A stretch of 64,000 bases of DNA. Origin: Welwitschia mirabilis. Taxonomy: Eukaryota; Gnetophyta; Gnetopsida; Welwitschiales. Position 1 is the first letter of the stretch. Every line of letters starts with the position of its first letter. The DNA lies in assembly GCA_051453625.1 (NCBI GenBank), contig JBOZIK010000001.1, forward strand, positions 8,605,965 through 8,669,964. Reading direction: 5' to 3'. Shown one piece after another: positions 59,091-64,000 of the stretch. The position numbers and the translations under genes are program-made. The notes below the pieces were generated by a model, which was not told the DNA's origin, made no database searches, and worked only from the letters and a program-made list of their open reading frames with translations.

Positions 59091-59354
59091 TCTTCCTCTT
59101 CTTCTTATGCTAAATTACTAGCTTCTTTAACAGTGTCTGCGACCTTATACCTTACTACAATCAGAGCCTTTTTCATGTACCTAACTCAAGAATCCAACCT
59201 CTTCAAGTATGAAAGAATCTCTTTAGGAGAGGCTCACTTAGAAGATGAATACTTGCAAGATTTCTTAGATCTAGCAAAAATGTTCATGTGGGATAAAGTT
59301 GCATACCAAATGGTAGACATAAGAATTAAATTTTCTAATTTTGGATGCAAATGA
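59091..59354 (+). CDS. Hypothetical partial ORF opening at the gap edge
   Basis: The reading frame is open from the first base after the gap through 88 codons to a TGA. It begins with a serine run and continues ASLTVSATLYLTTIR, then LFKYERISLGEAHLEDEYLQ and DFLDLAKMFMWDKVAYQM. The composition is more balanced than chance ORFs here. If coding, it is the 3' end of a longer frame hidden in the gap. An internal Met start at 59,133 is possible but not favoured. I do not recognise a family. No promoter or splice signal can be tied to it. Confidence 0.3.
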   Translation, partial: SSSSSYAKLLASLTVSATLYLTTIRAFFMYLTQESNLFKYERISLGEAHLEDEYLQDFLDLAKMFMWDKVAYQMVDIRIKFSNFGCK

Positions 59355-59642
59355 ACTCTAAAATAGCAAAAAATATTAGAATCAAAACTAAATAAGGAAG
59401 AGGCCTAGTCTTGTGATACTCTAACTATGAGATCATGTTTTTTAGCATAATGGTAGGAGCATTAATAGAATGCCCAGTTCCCACTAGATATAACAAATAA
59501 TCTCTATATTTGAAGGCCCTATCATGATAACCCACGAAAATAAGAAATTATAAGTGAAAACTAAATGCAAATACTAGTACTTTGGGGTAAGTTATGAGGT
59601 GAATAGTGTGGTTTTCCAATGATGAAATTTACCACAGAGCTT
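59355..59642. other. Short stretch without recognised feature
   Basis: No ORF or motif was seen between the two unassigned reading frames. Confidence 0.5.
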
Positions 59643-60069
59643 TCATGTAACCTCTTTCTTATCCTTTATGGAATCACATAATGGCCAAAACTTCTCATAA
59701 TCTCCTCTAAGAAGATTTGTAAGGGAGGTAATAAGATTTATAATAATCCTAATATTTCTTCCCAAAATAAAGGTTGTTAGAATAAAAGAGTCATCATCAA
59801 AAAAGGAATTGTAATACAACATGTGAGTGAGGAAAAGGTAGGCTAACATTAAGACATCAAGAAAAAAAGATAAATCATGCTCATTTAAGATTCTTACCAC
59901 ATCTTTGAGTTGAAGCAATAAGCCTTTTCTGGTAGATAGGATTCTTTTCAAACTTCTTTGAAAACCTATCTAAGACTTCATTGGATATTCTAGAGTAAAA
60001 ATGCCCTCGATCTTTGCTTACTAGCCCTTTTTGACATCTTCTTGAGGGATCTTCTGCCATTGAAAGCAT
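59643..60069 (-). pseudogene. Unrecognised frame-shifted ORF pair
   Basis: Two overlapping minus-strand readings (59,881-60,069 and 59,643-59,951) could be one broken protein of about 140 residues. The upstream part reads GHFYSRISNEVLDRFSKKFE. After a frameshift it continues as GLLLQLKDVVRILNEHDLSF and ends with GDYEKFWPLCDSIKDKKEVT. It lies downstream, in the same orientation, of the copia pol remnant, but does not resemble copia proteins. A gag-like protein of another retroelement or a host gene fragment are both possible. Confidence 0.3.
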
Positions 60070-60599
60070 GTGGTAATTCCTAAATATAATAAAACTTGAG
60101 AGAGATAGCTATATCTAAAGGAAATAGATGGACAGGAATGAATGAAAAATGTTAGGACTCCATAAGATTTTATAAAGAAGGGTGATTAAGTCAGATTTAA
60201 AAAAATATCAAGTCCATCACCTTAACTTCCACACTATAATCCTAAAGGTCTAGTTGATTAATTTATAATCCAATCAACCCAATGAGACTTACGTTATAAC
60301 ATTTTTATATCCAGTTAACCAAATGCAAGATACGATTGACCATCCTACTTTTAGTTAGAGGATAGAGAGACAACTCCTAGTTCACTATAAAGCCTTAGAA
60401 TGTTACCAAATTTAGGGATTTTTTAAAAATATCAATAATTTATCTATCAGTAGTAACAAAATTCATTGAAATGTTACTTTTTCTACTAGATCTCTAAGGA
60501 AATGATGTCTTAATTTAATATATTTAGTTCTAGAATGTTAAATAGGTTCTTTGATATATTGATTGCACTTGTATTGGTACAAAAGATTAAAACCTATTA
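60070..60599. other. Sequence between unassigned ORF and copia RNase H
   Basis: This probably includes the copia 3' end, but no LTR terminus, polypurine tract or direct repeat could be fixed. The stretch TATAATCCAATCAACC and a related TATATCCAGTTAACC nearby (60,267-60,325) are suggestive of an LTR-like or repeat region only. Confidence 0.4.
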
Positions 60600-61060
60600 A
60601 AAATCTACTTCAAAGTTTTTTATTTCCTTCATCCAAAAAAATGGATACAACAATTTCCTACTACTATATACTCTACTTCTACTATTGAATGGGAGATATA
60701 ATTATATTTTTTACTTGTCCATTCTACTAAGCATGATTCTAAAAGAAAGAAATTATCATTTATGCTTTTCTTATTATCTTTATACCTAGCCTAATATACA
60801 TCACCAAATCCTATAAGTTCAAAAGATGTTTTTATAGGATACCATAGTTTATAGTCACTCGTGTCTTTTATGTACCTTATGATTCTTTTGATAGCTTGAA
60901 GATATAACTCTTTTGATTGGGTCTGATATGGTAACACTGAATATTATATCATGTCTACTTCTGATTAGATACAATAGACTTCCTATCACACTTCTATAAA
61001 GTTTTTGATCTACATATTTTACATGTTCATCAAGACTAACTTTATAAGAAGTTGACATAG
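60600..61060 (-). pseudogene. Copia reverse transcriptase end and RNase H
   Basis: Minus-strand reading 60,855-61,058 begins MSTSYKVSLDEHVKYVDQ and continues KLYRSVIGSLLYLIRSRHDI, matching the copia stretch YRxxIGSLLYLTASRPDI at the end of reverse transcriptase. Further on, SFELIGFGDVY and CLVEWTSKKYNYISHSIVE with VEYIVVGNCC follow the RNase H pattern SLVSWxSKKQxxVALSTAEAEYxAAGxCC. At least one stop interrupts it. Confidence 0.8.
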
Positions 61061-61199
61061 TTGTATCAGTTGATTTTTCATTCTCTAGCCCAAATCATTT
61101 GATTAAGTCCCTTGAATATTTAGATTGGAATATGAAAATTTCATGTTTTACTTGTTTGATTTGGAGACTAAGAAATATACTAACTTCATCAAGCATACT

Positions 61200-61880
61200 C
61201 ATCTCAAAATCTATTGTGCTAGTAAATTCTTTTTAGAGGACCCCATTTGAGACACCAAAAATTATATCATCTATATAAATTTGAATAATAATAAAATCAT
61301 TTTTTAGATTTTTGATAAATAATGTTTTATCCATAGTTTCATGAGTATAACCATTTTAATTGAGAAATATGGCTAGTTTTTCTTACCATATCCTTGGAGC
61401 TTGTTTTAATCCATACAAGGCCTTTTTACATCTATACACATGGTTTGGTTTATATGGATATATAAACCCTAAAGAGTTTTTTACATAGATGTCTTTATTA
61501 AGTGTTCCATTTAGAAAGGCACTTTTCACATCCATTTGATAAAATTTAATGTTCTTAAAAGTTGCATAAGATAAAAACATTCTAATATTATCTAACTAGC
61601 TAAAGGAGTAAAAGTTCCACTTACATTTTTTCCTTTAATTTGGTTGTAACGTTGTGCTACTAATCTTGCCTTATTCTTAACTACATCACACTTGTTCTTA
61701 AAAATCCATTTTATTCTAAGAAAATTTTGGTCTTTTGGTCTTTCAACAAATTTTCACACATCATTCCTTTTGAAATGTTGGAGCTCATATTGCATGGCCA
61801 TCATCCACTCTTTATGAGATTCTGCCTCTTCAAACTTTTTAGGTTCAATTTGTGATACATAGCAAATGTGAGCATAAAAC
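61200..61880 (-). pseudogene. Copia reverse transcriptase with intact YIDD motif
   Basis: On the minus strand the domain opens with QIEPKKFEEAESHKEWMMAM near 61,855, as in copia (IEPKxxxEAxxDxxWxxAM). It continues with FYQMDVKSAFLNGTLNKDIY and ALYGLKQAPRIW at 61,383-61,580. The catalytic motif QIYIDDIIFG is intact, with YIDD at 61,266-61,277. Stops between these segments break the frame. The first Asp motif (QMDVKSAFLNG) is also intact. This polymerase is therefore more recently disabled than the Athila ones in the window. Confidence 0.85.
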
Positions 61881-62118
61881 TTTTTTAGAGAATTCCTTAT
61901 TCAAATTTTTGAGCTAACATATCCAATGATGTATTCTAAAGGGGTATCTTTTATCTTTTTAAACTTTTTTAAAGTAACTACTTGAGTTGCCTTTTATATA
62001 TTTTTGGTTAAAACTTTTTTTATTATGCGAGTGCTTGGAGTTATGTTTTCTTCACCATCCAAAGGAAGAAGTCTTATGCTAAAATAATCTATTTGTACAT
62101 TTATAGATTCTTCCACTA

Positions 62119-62850
62119 TTAGACTTCTTTTGTTGAATACTTGATAAGCTCTACTTCTAGTTGAGTATCCAAAAATATTACTTCCTTATCCTTTGACTCA
62201 AATTTAATCAAGCATTCTCTATCTTTTAAAAAAAAGAAATTACTCCCAAAGACTTTAAAATATGAAATATTTAATTTTCTTCCTTTCCAAATCTCACAGG
62301 GCATTTCATTGATTCCTAGTCTAAGGTAGACTCTCTTTATAATATAGTAAGTGATGCTTACTGCTTTACTTTAAAAATTTTTTAGCACCTCCTTATCATT
62401 TAACATTGTTCTAGCCATTTCTTGAAAGACTCAGTTCTTCCTCTTAGTAATTCCATTTTGTTGAAGATTATTTAGAAGTGAGAGTTAATGTTCTATACCA
62501 TTATCTACACAATACTTTTTAAACAAATGATTTTCAAACTCTCCTCTATAATCACTTCTGATTTTCTTGATGGTGTAACCTTTCTCGTTTTGGATTTTGT
62601 TGCAAATTTCAACATAACTTTTACAAGTTTTAGCTTTGTTTTCAAGAAAAACACCCCAAGTAAATCTATAATAGTCATTAATCATTGTTAAAAAATAACA
62701 TTTATCCATTAAGTCTATGTGAATAACATCAAGAGGCATTATTGTGGAAACTAGATTTTTGCTTTTGTAAGAAGTCCTAACTTGTTTTCCTTTTCGACAT
62801 ACATCACAAAGCCCAAGCTTTTTAATGTTAATCTTGGAAATTCCTTTCAC
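62119..62850 (-). pseudogene. Copia integrase (GAG-pre-integrase, core and C-terminal part)
   Basis: The reading at 62,485-62,850 is open for 121 codons and contains LCDVCRKGKQ (pre-integrase zinc-binding end), PLDVIHIDLMD (first catalytic Asp region, normally PLELLHxDLxGP), NDYYRFTWGVFL and KKIRSDYRGEFEN (second Asp, normally RSDxGGEFEN). The next reading, 62,119-62,304, has WKGRKLNISYFKVFGSNFFF, the copia integrase C-terminal landmark. Between them the glutamate-bearing segment is broken. Compared with known copia, several residues after HIDL are deleted (the LFGP and following loop). Confidence 0.85.
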
Positions 62851-62874
62851 AATTTATTTTTTAATAATTATTTT

Positions 62875-63175
62875 AAGATAATCATAATTTACATGTCCTA
62901 AATGTTGCTGTTATAGTCTTCTTGATTTACATGATAGAAATAACATGCAAATAAAGACTAATACTTTAAACATTATCTATTCTATTTACCTTAAGAAGTA
63001 CATCATTCATTTTTCCATGTCTAACTTTGCACTTTGTACTATCAAAAATAACTTTATACCCTTTATCAAAAATTTGAATAATACTAAATAATTTATGCTT
63101 AAGTCCATTGATATATAAAACTTCATTTATCTTAGGCATGTTACTCCATTAATGCTTTGAATTCCTTTGATATTT
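62875..63175 (-). pseudogene. Copia protease-integrase junction
   Basis: The minus strand reads PKINEVLYINGLKHKLFSII then FDKGYKVIFDSTKC, the counterpart of IEDVLYVxGLKHNLLSISQLCDKGY.VxF that follows the copia protease. Upstream, KYQRNSKH keeps a trace of the GKGxIxGxGK stretch. Homology ends near 63,175, just before the Athila-like LTR. Confidence 0.7.
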
Positions 63176-63182
63176 TCTCTTA

Positions 63183-63494
63183 TGTTATCAGCTAAAAGAT
63201 GCAATAATATTACAAATAAGAATTTATTTTTAGATAATTATCGATTAAAGCAAAGTGATGAAGATATATTATTCATCCTCACTATTATGGGAATAACAAA
63301 GAAGACGATAGTCAGAAAAGTATGATCATCCCCTGTGTTATGGTGATGACGATCAGAATGATAATCAGAATTTTTATCACATGTTAATAATTAGTTGGTA
63401 GATGGGGTGTCATCCTCTATGTCATGAAAACAACATGACATAGAGGATGATCTTTAGAATATTGAAATTAGAAGCACAAATATGCATTGCAACA
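63183..63494 (+). repeat. Athila-like LTR end (5' LTR of a plus-strand element)
   Basis: It ends GCATTGCAACA, nearly the same as the family A LTR end GCATCGCAACA, directly before a primer binding site. It contains three CATCC...GGATGA-type motifs, as family A LTRs do, one of them turned into a perfect 17-bp hairpin. The start at TGTT (63,183) is inferred from the AACA end and from where copia homology stops. That gives 312 bp, short for this family, so it is either a truncated LTR or the start lies elsewhere. Confidence 0.6.
63410..63450. repeat. Perfect 17-bp inverted repeat (hairpin)
   Basis: Arms TCATCCTCTATGTCATG (63,410-63,426) and CATGACATAGAGGATGA (63,434-63,450) are perfectly complementary around a 7-base loop, AAAACAA. 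It lies inside the LTR. It is too isolated to be called a terminator, since this is plant nuclear DNA. Confidence 0.95.
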
Positions 63495-63517
63495 TTTTGG
63501 TGCCATTTCCAGGGAAA
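63495..63517 (+). other. Primer binding site of the plus-strand Athila-like element
   Basis: TTTTGGTGCCATTTCCAGGG directly follows the LTR end. It is the best-preserved Athila-type site in the window (compare TTTTGGCGCCGTTGCCGGGG). Confidence 0.7.
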
Positions 63518-64000
63518 ACTTCAAGAGAAAAGGAAGATTATCATTACTTAAGTAAGTATTTTGAATTCATTTTAATTTATTTATTTGAGTAGTGTTGTAT
63601 TTTATTCTCTTGGATTTACTTGCAATTGCTTGATTACCTTTTAGTCTATAAGTATTTATTTGATTATCCATTTGGAGTGTATTTTAATTTCCTTTCTTAA
63701 AAATTGTAATTTTTATTTATTTACTTTTAAGTGCAATTTTAAGAATTCATATTTCAATTTAGAAATCTATTAGGTTTAGCCTCGTACTTCGTGTGATTTT
63801 GGTGATTACCACATTGATTATTATTTACAACAAAGTTGGCCTATACTTTGTGCTTCATGCAATTTGAGTAATTTTCATATTCATTTGGTAGATCTTACTC
63901 CTAGTACATTTGATTCATCTTGGAGATTAATGTCACTTGAATGTAAATAAGCTTTTTTAACATAAATTGATCATACAGGGTAATGATAAATAATAGCAAA
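63518..64000 (+). mobile_element. 5' leader of a plus-strand Athila-like element, running off the window
   Basis: The stretch is T-rich, with no ORF, and has the character of an Athila leader. It has an approximate internal repetition: TCGTACTTCGTGTGATTTTGG near 63,782 and ATACTTTGTGCTTCATGCAAT near 63,843. Gag would be expected beyond 64,000. Confidence 0.55.

Larger units (their letters stand above)
60600..63175 (-). mobile_element. Ty1/copia retrotransposon pol region, degraded
   Basis: On the minus strand the order is protease end, GAG-pre-integrase, integrase, reverse transcriptase, RNase H. Integrase lies before reverse transcriptase, which defines Ty1/copia. No LTR pair is visible. 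On the 5' side the element is cut by an Athila-like LTR near 63,183, and gag is absent. Stops and frameshifts are moderate, fewer per motif than in the Athila elements. Confidence 0.85.

Noticed and set aside
62488-62691. Plus-strand 67-codon ORF opposite the copia integrase
   Set aside because: It is antisense to the well-supported integrase reading at 62,485-62,850 and has no motif of its own.
1-64000. CRISPR arrays, operons or bacterial-type regulatory elements
   Set aside because: No regularly spaced identical repeats were seen, and all recognisable proteins are plant transposon proteins. Bacterial feature types do not apply.

Overview
This window reads as intergenic DNA from a land plant nuclear genome, probably an angiosperm. 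It is very AT-rich and CG dinucleotides look scarce by eye. It contains plant-type Ty3/gypsy elements of the Athila kind, Ty1/copia, L1-type LINE and CACTA sequences. I found no intact host gene, tRNA, rRNA or CRISPR array. Almost every coding trace is a transposon domain broken by stops and frameshifts. Eleven runs of N interrupt the window. Five of them are flanked by the same sequence on both sides, which marks unmerged contig ends rather than biological duplications. The species cannot be named from this sequence.

Layout. 0-10 kb: an LTR start with an initiator-Met-type primer binding site (about 0.25 kb), an orphan CACTA end (5.65 kb), a copia gag trace (7.1-7.45 kb), and an internally deleted LINE with a clean 12-bp target site duplication (7.9-9.57 kb). 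9.97-35.1 kb: a decayed, apparently non-autonomous Athila-like element ('family B', minus strand). Its left LTR is split at about 10.65 and 29.27 kb by an 18.6-kb block that carries CACTA subterminal repeats at both ends and a canonical CACTA terminus at 29,268. Its interior holds a tandemly duplicated gag region and a small conserved ORF, but no recognisable pol. 36.07-47.27 kb: an almost complete but dead Athila-like element ('family A', minus strand) with two LTRs of about 1.24 kb, gag with an intact zinc knuckle, protease, reverse transcriptase, RNase H and integrase. It was inserted into family B sequence, and an empty-site copy is present near 30.94 kb. 48.07-58.4 kb: a family B element that has all pol domains, again dead, between LTRs of about 1.4-1.6 kb. 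58.4-59 kb: part of another family B non-autonomous copy. 60.5-63.17 kb: a decayed Ty1/copia pol on the minus strand that keeps its YIDD reverse transcriptase motif. 63.18-64 kb: the LTR end, primer binding site and leader of another Athila-like element on the plus strand, running out of the window.

These elements do not form one functional system. They are layers of successive insertion and decay. Both Athila reverse transcriptases have lost the catalytic Asp-Asp pair through changes consistent with C-to-T (G-to-A) transitions, as expected from long-term cytosine methylation. The most unusual items are the recurring CATCC...GGATG mini-hairpin motif in family A LTRs and leader, the small ORF shared by two non-autonomous family B copies, and the 18.6-kb CACTA-bounded block inside an LTR. 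I see no evidence for a new functional system beyond these transposon features. All similarity statements come from reading and hand alignment, not from a database search.
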